From assembly GCA_021777105.1 (NCBI GenBank), contig JAIQZQ010000051.1:36001-100000 (forward strand): DNA of 64,000 nucleotides. Direction: 5' to 3'. The number at the start of each line of letters is the position of its first letter. Position 1 is the first letter of the stretch. The DNA comes from Candidatus Anammoxibacter sp. (GTDB lineage Bacteria > Planctomycetota > Brocadiia > Brocadiales > Anammoxibacteraceae). The position numbers and the translations under genes are program-made. This document shows positions 41,291 through 49,677 of the stretch, piece after piece. Under the pieces are notes generated by a model. It was not told the origin of the DNA, did no database searches, and saw nothing but the letters and a program-made list of their open reading frames with translations.

Positions 41291-41974
41291 ATGGATAACT
41301 ACGTTCTGGTTATTGACGATGAAACAGGCATTCGCGATTCATTTCAATTAGCGCTCGAAGATTCAGGGTACGATGTTAGAACCGCGGCGGACGGCGAGGC
41401 AGGGATAAAGGCGGCAAAAGAGAAAACCCCGATTCTTATATTCCTTGACCTAAAAATGCCTGGAATTGATGGAGTTGAAACATTGAGGAGGTTGCATAAA
41501 GTTTGCCCGGACACGCCTGTGTATATTGTAACCGCTTTTTTTGAAGAGTATATGAAGAAGCTTCAGGCCATTCAGGAAGAAGGGATAGATTGTGAAGTAT
41601 GCCATAAGCCGTTGAGCGGCGATCAAATTAAAATGATTACTAACGGCATCCTAAGATCAAACGGAGAAAAAGATGTAAACCTTAATTTAAAGCTTTACAT
41701 CGCCGGAAATACGCCAAGTTCGCTTCGCGCGCTTGAAGGCGTAAAAAAAATATTTGAAGAGAAGTTGATTTGTAAATATGACCTGCAAGTGTTAGACGTG
41801 CTTCAAAATCCGCAACTTGCGGAAAAAGATAAAATTATCGCCACCCCGACTCTTGTGTACGTGCATTCCACTCGCAACCGGATGATTATAGGCGACTTGT
41901 CAAACGCTGAAAAAGTTCTGGAAGGGCTGGATTTGCCTTTTAAAGGCTTGATAAAGGGGCAGGAAGAGGAATGA
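41291..41974 (+). CDS. Receiver-KaiB fusion protein
   Basis: 227 residues. Receiver 1-122 with Asp53 (FLDLKMPG). Residues about 131-215 form a KaiB-like thioredoxin-fold domain: LKLYIAGNTPSSLRALEGVKK, YDLQVLDVLQNPQLAEKDKIIATPTLV, the characteristic cis-Pro-containing ATPTLVY, and a C-terminal IGDLSNAEKVLEGL. KaiB is the partner of KaiC in the cyanobacterial clock; outside cyanobacteria KaiB-like domains occur in sensors and regulators of unknown purpose. No kaiA or kaiC is in the window. GGAGG precedes the ATG by about 11 bases. Confidence 0.88.
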   Translation: MDNYVLVIDDETGIRDSFQLALEDSGYDVRTAADGEAGIKAAKEKTPILIFLDLKMPGIDGVETLRRLHKVCPDTPVYIVTAFFEEYMKKLQAIQEEGIDCEVCHKPLSGDQIKMITNGILRSNGEKDVNLNLKLYIAGNTPSSLRALEGVKKIFEEKLICKYDLQVLDVLQNPQLAEKDKIIATPTLVYVHSTRNRMIIGDLSNAEKVLEGLDLPFKGLIKGQEEE

Positions 41975-42040
41975 TCCGTAATGCCCGGCGCGTTAACGGA
42001 AACCATCGCGCGCGTTTTTTCATGGAGCGCTAATGATTTT

Positions 42041-42089
42041 CCGTTTGTCTTTCATGCAGGCCTAATAAACCTAGCATGAAAGACAACGG
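42041..42089. terminator. Bidirectional hairpin between converging genes
   Basis: CCGTTTGTCTTTCATGC (42041-42057) pairs with GCATGAAAGACAACGG (42074-42089) save one bulged T, with a 16-base loop. It lies between the REC-KaiB gene (ends 41974) and the prolyl isomerase gene (ends 42117), which converge. A second GC-rich stem followed by TTTTTT lies near 41997-42020 and would serve the plus strand. Confidence 0.65.
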
Positions 42090-42116
42090 CTGTTTAATAA
42101 AAACATAGTTTAAAGA

Positions 42117-43058
42117 CTAATCAAACATCTCAATTTTTGCATTGCTTTTAAGTTCTTCAATAAATTTACTGATTCCTGCATTGCCCTGTTGAAACTTAAG
42201 GTTTTCGCGTATTTCGGCCTCTACTTCCTCAAACGGGATAGTTCTTTCTTTCTTTTTTTCCTCGACTTTTATTATGTGATAACCGAATTGAGTTTCAACT
42301 ATGTCGCTAATTCCGCCGGCTGCAAGCAAAAACGCAGCATCTTCAAACGACGGCACCATTTTACCGCGCGGGAAATACCCAAGCTCTCCACCGTTCGGCC
42401 CTGAAGGGCCCTCTGAATATTTTTTAGCCAACTCCGCAAAATCGCTCTTGCCGTCTTTTGCTTCTTTTAAGATACCTTCGGTCTTTTTAAGGAGTTCGTC
42501 CTTGTTCTCTTTGGTTGCATCCTTTTCCACTTTTATTAATATATGTTTTGCTTTTACCTGCTCAGGCTCTTTGATCCTCTCTTTTTCCACTTCATAGAAC
42601 TTTTTAACAACGTCATCCGTTATATTAATATGTTTAACTACTTTGTCTTCAATAATTTTATTAATCATTAAATCGTCGGAAATGATAAGTTTTAGTTTAG
42701 CCTCGTCCTTGACTGGAAATCCCATGTTTTTGGCGTCGGCAATTCCATCCGCAATCTCTTTGTCGCTTACGGTTATTTTTGCCTCCGTAGCGCATTGTAA
42801 AAGCAATTCCCTTGATATTACCTGATCTTTCCACTGGTTAAAAAGAGTTATTTTCATCTCAGGGGTTATATTCTGCCCCATACTTATAGCTCTGCTTAAC
42901 ACCGGTTCGACAAAAAAGTTAACATCTTCCTCTGAAATCTCCTTGCCGTTAACTTTTGCGATAACTTTTGATTTAGCGCTCTCCTCAGCCCCGGCAACAC
43001 CACCGAGCAAAATTACAGACACCAATGCAAAACAAAAAAATTTAAACAAATTCTTCAT
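42117..43058 (-). CDS. Secreted peptidyl-prolyl isomerase, SurA/PrsA-like
   Basis: About 313 residues. Signal peptide MKNLFKFFCFALVSVILLGGVAGAEE; SurA-type N-terminal domain (VIAKVNGKEISEEDVNFFVEPVL) with chaperone helices to about 150; parvulin domain about 160-260 (VKAKHILIKVE, FAELAKKYSEGPSGPNGGELGYFPRGKMVPSFEDAAF, TQFGYHIIKVEEKK). It assists folding of exported proteins in the periplasm. Start: two adjacent ATGs; the second (43058) has the better spacing from GGGAG. Alone on its strand here. Confidence 0.93.
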   Translation of the reverse strand: MKNLFKFFCFALVSVILLGGVAGAEESAKSKVIAKVNGKEISEEDVNFFVEPVLSRAISMGQNITPEMKITLFNQWKDQVISRELLLQCATEAKITVSDKEIADGIADAKNMGFPVKDEAKLKLIISDDLMINKIIEDKVVKHINITDDVVKKFYEVEKERIKEPEQVKAKHILIKVEKDATKENKDELLKKTEGILKEAKDGKSDFAELAKKYSEGPSGPNGGELGYFPRGKMVPSFEDAAFLLAAGGISDIVETQFGYHIIKVEEKKKERTIPFEEVEAEIRENLKFQQGNAGISKFIEELKSNAKIEMFD

Positions 43059-43287
43059 CATTTCTCCCAACAAAAAAAAAAAATTTAAACAAAATAATAA
43101 AAAGTAATATTACGGTAAAAACTGAGCATTCTACAAGATGAACAAAAAGAGGTGAAAAGGAGCTTATCGCAAAGGAAAAAAGGGGCTAATATATTAATAA
43201 AAATGAAAATAAAGATTAACGAAAAGCAGATCTAATATCAAGAATAAAATAAAACTTTCAGAGCTCTATTTTATAACGGACATTAAG

Positions 43288-44055
43288 TTAATCGCCGCCC
43301 TTAGGCTTAAATTCAGGATATAGCTCTTTTGTGCATTCCGGGCAAATACCGTGGGTGAAATTTGCGTTTGAGTGTTGCACGATGTACTCTTCAACCTGCT
43401 GCCAGAACCCCTTGTCATCGCGAATCTTTTTGCAGCTTGAACATATTGGAATAAGACCTTTAAGTGTTTGAACCGTGTTCAGGGCCTCTTTCAACTTTTT
43501 GTTGGACACCAGTAATTCCTGGTTTTTTTCCAAAGCGCTTTCAAAAGATGAAAAAAGAAGATCAATTATCTGCATCCGGTCTGAGCTAATTAGATGTTTT
43601 TTACCTCTGAAAAATATCTCCAACCCGATTTCCGCCATCTCTTTTGTTCTAAGGTGACGGTTCATTAAAATATACTGAATACGGCACAAAAGCGACTCTT
43701 CATTGTACGGTTTGGTAATAAAGTTATTTGCCCTGCACTCAAGCCCCCTGATAATGTCTCCGGGGTCTGAAAGTGAAGTTAAAAGAATAACAGGGATCTC
43801 GCAAAACCTCTCATCATTTTTTATTTGGCTGCACAGTTGAAAACCGTTCATCTCAGGCATAACAATATCAGTGATAACAATAGAAGGTTTTCGTTTTTCT
43901 ACAAATTCAATAGCTTCTTTTCCGTTAGACGCTAAGGCAACTTTATACCCGTTTTTTTCAAGTATGTTTTGAAGTTGCAATTGCTGGGTAAGGCTGTCTT
44001 CAACAGCCAGAATCTCGACCTCTTGATTATTTGAACTGTTTTCGTTATTATCCAT
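43288..44055 (-). CDS. Response regulator with conserved linker and zinc-ribbon-like tail
   Basis: 255 residues. Receiver about 13-130 with Asp63 (VITDIVMPEMNG). Residues 144-182 repeat the linker seen in the kinase at 38825 (FFRGKKHLISSDRMQII...KNQEL). The C-terminus carries CSSC (205-208) and CPEC (238-241) with FWQQVEEYIVQHS between them, a module common in regulators and kinases of Desulfobacterota and probably a metal-binding or protein-contact element. No DNA-binding domain. It faces away from sfsA. Confidence 0.85.
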   Translation of the reverse strand: MDNNENSSNNQEVEILAVEDSLTQQLQLQNILEKNGYKVALASNGKEAIEFVEKRKPSIVITDIVMPEMNGFQLCSQIKNDERFCEIPVILLTSLSDPGDIIRGLECRANNFITKPYNEESLLCRIQYILMNRHLRTKEMAEIGLEIFFRGKKHLISSDRMQIIDLLFSSFESALEKNQELLVSNKKLKEALNTVQTLKGLIPICSSCKKIRDDKGFWQQVEEYIVQHSNANFTHGICPECTKELYPEFKPKGGD

Positions 44056-44188
44056 ATATTAAAATGCGCAGTTAGAATTACAAATTTACCAAATTGTCCA
44101 TATTAATTTAACATTTGAGAAAAAGCAACTTTTTTCCAAAGCTTTTATTTTATAGATATTTTGTTTTTTTCATCAAAGGCAATTAATT

Positions 44189-44896
44189 ATGAGATTTAAA
44201 GAGCCGTTAATAAAAGCGACGTTAATTCGGAGATATAAAAGATTTCTGGTTGACGTTAAATTAAAAGACGGAAGTCTGTTAACCGCGCACACAGCTAATA
44301 CGGGAAGAATGATGGGGTGCTCCGAACCGAATAGTTGTGTTTGGCTTAGCGACTCAAAAAATATTAAACGAAAATACCGGCATTCCCTTGAAATAACCAA
44401 AACCATCAATGAAGTCAATGTTGGAGTTAACACCTCCCTTGCCAATCTATTAGCAAAAGAGGCTATAGAAAACGGTTGCGCCGGCCAACTTCAGGGTTAT
44501 GACAACATACGCACTGAAGTTGTATACGGCAATGAAAACAGCCGCATTGATTTGCTGCTTGAAAAGGGCGACTCCAACTCAAAATGTTATATTGAAGTAA
44601 AAAACGTAACCGCTGTGTCAGGCAATACGGCAATCTTTCCAGACGCAGTCACTGCTCGCGGCGTGAAGCATTTGCGCGAATTAACGGCCATTGTTAATCA
44701 AAATCGATGCGTTATGTTCTTCTGTGTTCAGCGAAACGACGCAGTCGCAATGCGTCCCGCCGACGAAATAGATCCCGTATATGGACAAGCAATGCGAAAA
44801 GCGGCTGATGCCGGCGTTGAAATGATCGCATACAAAGCAAAAGTAACCCCCACCGAAATTATCCTGCAAACCCAAATCCCGGTTATTTTACCGTAA
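44189..44896 (+). CDS. sfsA: SfsA-like sugar fermentation stimulation protein
   Basis: 235 residues, the usual length. N-terminal OB-fold-like strand region (LIKATLIRRYKRFLVDVKLKDGSLLTAHTANTGRM), conserved GCSEPNSCVWLS, IDLLLEKG and the nuclease-like YIEVKNVTAV core, ending AMRPADEIDPVYGQAMRKAADAGVEM. SfsA proteins are nuclease-fold proteins first noted for effects on maltose use in E. coli; their true biochemical role is not settled. Confidence 0.94.
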   Translation: MRFKEPLIKATLIRRYKRFLVDVKLKDGSLLTAHTANTGRMMGCSEPNSCVWLSDSKNIKRKYRHSLEITKTINEVNVGVNTSLANLLAKEAIENGCAGQLQGYDNIRTEVVYGNENSRIDLLLEKGDSNSKCYIEVKNVTAVSGNTAIFPDAVTARGVKHLRELTAIVNQNRCVMFFCVQRNDAVAMRPADEIDPVYGQAMRKAADAGVEMIAYKAKVTPTEIILQTQIPVILP

Positions 44897-45130
44897 GTTT
44901 AAAATATTGTCCCATTAATCGGGATTGATTAAATCTTCAAGAGCTAAATTATGGTCTGCCTACCATTTTTATGGTATACTAAGAACTCATACACAGAACG
45001 CATTAAAATCGGTATAGTTTTTCACTCTAAAAACCGAGGGTTGAAGCGGAAAACAAAGCAAGAAACTATAAATTTCTAAATTACAGGGCTTAAAAATATT
45101 GGGCTCTATAAATCAGGAAGGAGACTGTAA

Positions 45131-46138
45131 ATGAGTAAAAAAACTTTTTTTTTAAGTCTGTGGTTTTGCTCTTTTATTTTTATAGGACATAATTTCACAT
45201 TCGCAAACGAATATGTCCCATGGGTTAAGGGCGACACTGCGACTTATATTGATTCGTTAAACGGGATTGTTAATGTTGAGATTGACAGGGAGAACGCAAA
45301 CTGGAGGCATTACAACAACTTTGCCGGCCTTGGGCCGCAATGGGTTTGGACGAACACGGGAGATGAGCGGGTTTTTATCTGGAACCCGGCAAAAAAACGA
45401 AAACAACTTTTGGTTGATTTTGACGGCCCTATAGGTTCCGCCGCGACAATTAACGTCCAGCCGTGCAATATCGGCTCAGCTATTATTATCGCAAGAGACG
45501 AGACTATTGAAACGCAGGCCGGAAAATTCAACGATGTTATTCAACTCGACCTGGAGTCAAGTTGCGCCGACGGCGGAGTTACAAATGTGTGGTTTGCCAA
45601 GGGGGTTGGAGTTGTAAAATGGACATCCATGACTATTATAGGCCCAAATTCCGCAGAGATGATTAGCGGCTCAATTCAAGGCTCGGCTTATCCGCAAGGG
45701 TTGATAGTAAGCGCGGCTTTCCCGGAAACTATAGCTGCTATAGATATGGAGCCGCCGGTGAATATCGACCGGCCGCCAACAGTTTTACGCGCTGCGCTTA
45801 CAGTTAAAAACAACACAGAGCGCGACTTGACGTTCCGTTTTAACAGCGGTCAACAGTTTGATATAATGATAATTGATTCTGAAGGTAACATTGTGTCAAC
45901 CTGGTCTCGGGGCAGAGCGTTTACAGAAGCTCTTGTGCATTTAACCCTTGCCGGGGGGAAATCATTAAACTTTAGCGGTTCGGTTGAGCTGACCGATGAC
46001 GAGGGCAATGCATTGCCGGCGGGAAGCTACACTATCAAGATTGAGATGACAAGCGCGCCCAACCAGGATACCGACCATTCAGCCGGGTCCGCAAGAGTTA
46101 GCGCAAGCTCTCCATTGGCTATTTGGCATGCGCTATAG
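45131..46138 (+). CDS. Secreted protein with BsuPI-like domain
   Basis: 335 residues. Signal peptide of about 25 residues (ending FTFANEY). Residues about 30-200 form a beta-rich region with VWFAKGVGVVKWTSMTI, resembling a lipoprotein-type or DUF3108-like fold. Residues about 215-310 resemble the BsuPI intracellular proteinase inhibitor fold: ALTVKNNTERDLTFRFNSGQQFDIMIIDSEGNIVSTWSRG...LPAGSYTIKIEMTS. AAGGAG precedes the ATG by eight bases. Exported; partner unknown. Confidence 0.75.
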   Translation: MSKKTFFLSLWFCSFIFIGHNFTFANEYVPWVKGDTATYIDSLNGIVNVEIDRENANWRHYNNFAGLGPQWVWTNTGDERVFIWNPAKKRKQLLVDFDGPIGSAATINVQPCNIGSAIIIARDETIETQAGKFNDVIQLDLESSCADGGVTNVWFAKGVGVVKWTSMTIIGPNSAEMISGSIQGSAYPQGLIVSAAFPETIAAIDMEPPVNIDRPPTVLRAALTVKNNTERDLTFRFNSGQQFDIMIIDSEGNIVSTWSRGRAFTEALVHLTLAGGKSLNFSGSVELTDDEGNALPAGSYTIKIEMTSAPNQDTDHSAGSARVSASSPLAIWHAL

Positions 46139-46183
46139 AGCTCTATGGATCCTCAGGGCTTTATATCAACCGCGTTATAGCGC

Positions 46184-46203
46184 CAACTAATAGCTATTAG
46201 TTG
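46184..46203. promoter_or_regulatory. 20-bp perfect palindrome upstream of superoxide reductase
   Basis: CAACTAATAGCTATTAGTTG is a perfect palindrome, about 90 bp before the superoxide reductase start and 45 bp after the previous gene. It has the form of a dimeric regulator site. Confidence 0.4.
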
Positions 46204-46290
46204 CGGCTTGCTGAATTATTAGTTATTATAAGAGCAATTAAATTAACATATCTTAAAATAAAATCATTAATTTTTTACGGAGGAAGCATT

Positions 46291-46668
46291 ATGCATGGAG
46301 ACAAAGCGTTATTTTGCCGGGTTAACAAAGTTGAACCGGGCGAGGAAAAATCTGAAATTGCAAAAAAACATGTTCCGGTTATTGAAATACCTGAAACTTT
46401 AACCGCAAAGCAGTTTTATGACGCAACAATTAAGGTTGGCGAAATTGAGCACCCTAATGAGAACGAGCACTTTATTCAATGGATAGAGTTTTACGTGGGC
46501 AACGTGTACCTGGGCAGGTTTGACTTTGCGCCGGTAATGACTAAACCGCAAGTAACAGTGCCTATTGTGCTAAGCCATATAGGGTTGACTACCCAACTAC
46601 GGGCCGTAAGCAGATGCAATTTGCATGGAATATGGGAAGGCTCTGTTGACGTAAAAACCGCAAAATAA
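46291..46668 (+). CDS. Superoxide reductase (neelaredoxin-type)
   Basis: 125 residues from the ATG at 46291, preceded by ACGGAGG; a longer frame to 46201 is not needed. Class II superoxide reductase reduces superoxide to peroxide at a His4-Cys iron centre. Ligand motifs are visible: KHVPVI, GEIEHPNENEHFIQWIE and CNLHGIWEG. It lacks the desulforedoxin domain. Such enzymes protect anaerobes. It precedes the flavoprotein gene by 24 bp, so the two may be co-transcribed. Confidence 0.93.
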   Translation: MHGDKALFCRVNKVEPGEEKSEIAKKHVPVIEIPETLTAKQFYDATIKVGEIEHPNENEHFIQWIEFYVGNVYLGRFDFAPVMTKPQVTVPIVLSHIGLTTQLRAVSRCNLHGIWEGSVDVKTAK

Positions 46669-46692
46669 CTTTTTTAGGCGCCGAGAAGCGTT

Positions 46693-47283
46693 ATGACTAT
46701 AAATGTTTTAGGGATTGCGGGCAGCCCGGAGATTGGCGGCAACACTGATTTGCTGCTGGATAAAGCGCTTGAAGGGTGCAAAAACAACAAAGATGCTAAT
46801 ATTAAAAAGATATACGCCTGCAAACTTAGCATAAGTCCCTGTAAAAGTTGCAGAACATGCGAAGTCACTGAAAATTGCGTTTTTGAAGACGATATGCGGT
46901 TTGTTATTGATGAAATAGGCCGGGCCGACCGGTTTGTGGTCGCCTGCCCGGTCTATTTTCTAAGCGTAAGCTCCCAACTTAAATGCCTTATTGACAGATG
47001 CCAGGTCTTTTGGGCAAGGAAATATCTGCATAACAGGCGAATAGGCGACGAAAAGAAGCGAGCCGGACGGCGAGGCATAATCATTTCCGCTGGAGGCAAC
47101 AGTAAAGACGATATATTTAACGGGTTAAAAGAGACCATAAAAGCCTTCCTTGCCACAATAGATGTGGCCTATGTTGGAGATGATTCCCTGATGTTTAACA
47201 GGCTTGAAGAGAAAGACGCGGTTTTAAAACAACCCGATTACCTGCAAGCGGCATTTAAAGCGGGACAAAAACTGATGGAATAG
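46693..47283 (+). CDS. Iron-sulfur flavoprotein / NADPH-dependent FMN reductase-like
   Basis: 196 residues, flavodoxin-like fold. FMN-binding GIAGSPEIGGNTD, then the compact cysteine motif CKSCRTCEVTENCVFEDDM (Cys-x2-Cys-x2-Cys-x5-Cys) typical of Isf-type proteins that carry a 4Fe-4S cluster, then PVYFLSVSSQLKCLIDR. Possible electron donor for the neighbouring superoxide reductase; that pairing is inference. Confidence 0.85.
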   Translation: MTINVLGIAGSPEIGGNTDLLLDKALEGCKNNKDANIKKIYACKLSISPCKSCRTCEVTENCVFEDDMRFVIDEIGRADRFVVACPVYFLSVSSQLKCLIDRCQVFWARKYLHNRRIGDEKKRAGRRGIIISAGGNSKDDIFNGLKETIKAFLATIDVAYVGDDSLMFNRLEEKDAVLKQPDYLQAAFKAGQKLME

Positions 47284-47446
47284 CAAGTCCCGGCCAATAC
47301 AATTCTAGCTGAGGCTGGAGCAATATTGCAGGTTGCTCCAAAAAGTTTGAAAAAACATCAGAGCCTTTCTTTTTCAAAAAACACAAGAAGCGCGCCACAA
47401 AGCCGGCCCAGCTAAAAAAATTGTTCCAAAACGTTTTAATAACCAT
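47255..47446 (-). CDS. Possible small aromatic-rich protein
   Basis: 63 residues, overlapping the end of the flavoprotein gene by 29 bp on the other strand. The ATG at 47446 has a strong AGGAAGG five bases upstream, the main reason to list it. The N-terminus (MVIKTFWNNFFSWAGFVARF) is amphipathic or membrane-seeking, followed by LKKKGSD. The second half is encoded by repeat DNA. It may well be chance. Confidence 0.25.
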   Translation of the reverse strand: MVIKTFWNNFFSWAGFVARFLCFLKKKGSDVFSNFLEQPAILLQPQLELYWPGLAIPSVFVPL

Positions 47447-47715
47447 TTGTGCCTTCCTCAATCAAAAAACATTTGAAACCATCTTAAGAATAGCCCAGCC
47501 AATAACGCTTTTTCTTTTCGCTTTTAATCTTTTCCTTTATGCATTTTTTTTGCAACATCTCCATTTTATTTGTTAACTTCTTTCATCCCCAATTATTTTA
47601 TAACATTTACCCATTAAAAGAGTTACAATAAACGGCCTCAAAGGTTAAGCCCTCCGGTTAAGCTCAAATTTTATAACTGCAATAAAGTAATCTTTATAAA
47701 ATCGCTATTATTCAA
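47284..47715. other. Intergenic region before the sugar-phosphate transferase
   Basis: 432 bp. It contains a GGCTGGAGCAATATTGC repeat near 47313-47332 that recurs at 48936 and (inverted) at 49021, and the possible small minus-strand gene. The rest is AT-rich with T-runs near 47547; no RNA gene recognised. Confidence 0.4.
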
Positions 47716-48855
47716 ATGAGAAAATCCAGCAAAAACGTCTACGTTTGCATTGTTTTATCCCTAATTTTGATAGCTTTGTTTTTCCCAAAAACACAGAGTT
47801 TCTTAAAGGCCCACAATCTTCGATGGCTAAATATCCTCTCTTTTGCGTTTATCATATCATATTTAACCACCCCAATAATCAAAATAATCGCTATACGTGC
47901 CAATGTTTTCGACTTGCCTAATGAGGAGAGAAAAGTCCACAAAACGGCTACTCCATTATTGGGCGGAGCAGCGGTGTATATAGCTTTTGCGTTTGCCATT
48001 ATTTATAATGACGTATATTCCGTTGAAATGAAAGGCATTGCAATATCAGCCACCATTATCTTCATATTGGGAATTATTGACGATATTAAAGGTTTGCGGG
48101 CGACGGTGAAACTTGCTGTTCAGAGCATTGCTATTTTTATAATGATTAGTTACGGCGTAGTGGCTGATTTCCTGCCGAACACGTGGTGGGGGCATACATG
48201 CGAGATTTTTATCACTTATATCGGCGTTATGGGAATAACGAATTCTCTTAACTTTTTTGACGGGCTTGACGGGCTTGCAACCGGGTTGACTTCAATTACA
48301 GCCCTATTTCTAGGTTTTCTGGCTATTCAGACCGGCCAAGACTTTTTAATGTTTTTATCAATAGCGTTGCTGGGCAGCAGCCTTGGATTCTTTCCATATA
48401 ACTTCAGATTTAGAAAATCCGCGCAAATATTTCTTGGCGATGGAGGAAGCACATTTATGGGTTTTATGCTTGCCGGGCTTACCGTTATGGGTGGATGGGG
48501 TTCAGACGACCCAATAAAGGCCTACACAATGCCTATACTTATCTTGGGTGTGTTGATTTTTGACATGGTATATTTGACAATATCGAGAATATGGAGCAAA
48601 AAGGTCCACAACTTTTATGAATGGCTCGATTTTACCGGGAAAGATCATTTGCACCATAGGCTAGGCGCCATAGGATTCGGCTCAAAGAGCACGGTATTGT
48701 TTATATTCCTCATAGATGCTTCGCTGGGATTAGGAGCTCTGGTGTTAAAGGATGGCCGAACGCTTGACGCAATATTCCTGCTGCTTCAGACTACGCTAAT
48801 ATTTTTTGTAATTATAATACTTATGTTAAAAGGCAGGAAAAATTCCGAGCATTAA
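47716..48855 (+). CDS. Undecaprenyl-phosphate sugar-1-phosphate transferase, WecA/MraY type
   Basis: 379 residues with about ten to eleven membrane spans. Landmarks of the PNPT family: ANVFDLPNEERKVHKTATPLLGG, GIIDDIKGL (Asp-Asp), NSLNFFDGLDGLATG, and FLGDGGSTFMGF. These enzymes move a UDP-linked HexNAc-1-phosphate to undecaprenyl phosphate to start surface polysaccharide or teichoic-type synthesis. The LHHRLGAIGF motif in the late loop matches the WecA/TagO side rather than MraY. Weak Shine-Dalgarno. Together with the later glycosyltransferase it suggests envelope polysaccharide production. Confidence 0.92.
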   Translation: MRKSSKNVYVCIVLSLILIALFFPKTQSFLKAHNLRWLNILSFAFIISYLTTPIIKIIAIRANVFDLPNEERKVHKTATPLLGGAAVYIAFAFAIIYNDVYSVEMKGIAISATIIFILGIIDDIKGLRATVKLAVQSIAIFIMISYGVVADFLPNTWWGHTCEIFITYIGVMGITNSLNFFDGLDGLATGLTSITALFLGFLAIQTGQDFLMFLSIALLGSSLGFFPYNFRFRKSAQIFLGDGGSTFMGFMLAGLTVMGGWGSDDPIKAYTMPILILGVLIFDMVYLTISRIWSKKVHNFYEWLDFTGKDHLHHRLGAIGFGSKSTVLFIFLIDASLGLGALVLKDGRTLDAIFLLLQTTLIFFVIIILMLKGRKNSEH

Positions 48856-48863
48856 CTTGAGTT

Positions 48864-48908
48864 AAGCAGAAAGAATCAGGCTAACCTGCTTGGTTCTTTC
48901 TGCTTTTA
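48864..48908 (+). terminator. Rho-independent terminator after sugar-phosphate transferase
   Basis: AAGCAGAAAGAA (48864-48875) pairs with TTCTTTCTGCTT (48894-48905), followed by TTA. 11-12 bp stem with an 18-base loop, directly after the stop at 48855. Confidence 0.65.
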
Positions 48909-48935
48909 CTCATTGTTATCTTCGAACGGCACGTG

Positions 48936-49036
48936 GGCTGGAGCAGTCTTGTAGACAGCTCCAGATGTTTTTTGATCGCGAAAAACACAAATGGTTTTTA
49001 AAACGTTTCGAAGCAATCTGCAAGATTGCTCCAGCC
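48936..49036. repeat. Inverted pair of GGCTGGAGCARTCTTG repeats
   Basis: GGCTGGAGCAGTCTTG (48936-48951) and the near-perfect reverse complement at 49021-49036 bound about 70 bp. A direct copy (GGCTGGAGCAATATTGC) lies at 47313. Probably a small dispersed repeat; a stem here could also end the minus-strand thioredoxin gene, whose stop is at 49052. Confidence 0.5.
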
Positions 49037-49051
49037 TGGAAGCGGCAAGAT

Positions 49052-49543
49052 TTATTTCAACAATTTAAGAATTTCTTCTTCAAACTCTTTTTCAGAAGCG
49101 AACCCCACATGCCTTATCTTTAATTTGCCGCTTTTGTCATAAATAAGAGTTGTCGGCAGCCCGGAAACTTTGTACTCCGTATTCATATCATACCCGCCCA
49201 AAAACAGCGGATAATTTATGCCCATTCGTTTTGCGAACGGCTTTACAACCGAACCGCCCTCCATATCCAACGAAATCCCTATTATCTCAAGGCCTTTATC
49301 TTTGTATTTTCTGTACAAATTGATAAAGCCCGGTATCTCCTCTTTGCACGGCGGGCACCATGTTGCCCAAAAATCTACAACCAGCGCCTTGCCTTTATTT
49401 TGGGCTATCAGTTTCGCCAATTCCGAAGCGGTTAATTTCGGCATGGCATCATTGTTTTTTGCCGATAAATCCTGCGCGCAAACGCAAATTCCAAATGCAA
49501 AAATAAACATTGCCGCGCATATTCTCAGATATTTTTTTTGCAT
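49052..49543 (-). CDS. Secreted thioredoxin-like protein, TlpA/ResA type
   Basis: 163 residues from the ATG at 49543 (AAAGGA upstream), giving the signal peptide MQKKYLRICAAMFIFAFGICVCAQDLSA; the longer frame to 49621 lacks this logic. Redox motif WATWCPPCKEE, then GLEIIGISLDMEG and cis-Pro VSGLPTTLIYDK. It reduces or oxidises disulfides in the periplasm, for example for cytochrome c assembly; the substrate is unknown. Confidence 0.9.
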   Translation of the reverse strand: MQKKYLRICAAMFIFAFGICVCAQDLSAKNNDAMPKLTASELAKLIAQNKGKALVVDFWATWCPPCKEEIPGFINLYRKYKDKGLEIIGISLDMEGGSVVKPFAKRMGINYPLFLGGYDMNTEYKVSGLPTTLIYDKSGKLKIRHVGFASEKEFEEEILKLLK

Positions 49544-49677
49544 CTTAATTTCCTTTAAATCAAGTTTAATATGCTTTCGCATAACGCTATACGCATGGCA
49601 AATCAGGTTATTATTATCCATCCGCCATAACGGCGAAATTGGCCAACGGCGTCTGCCCTGTGCGTTTTAGCGAGAGG

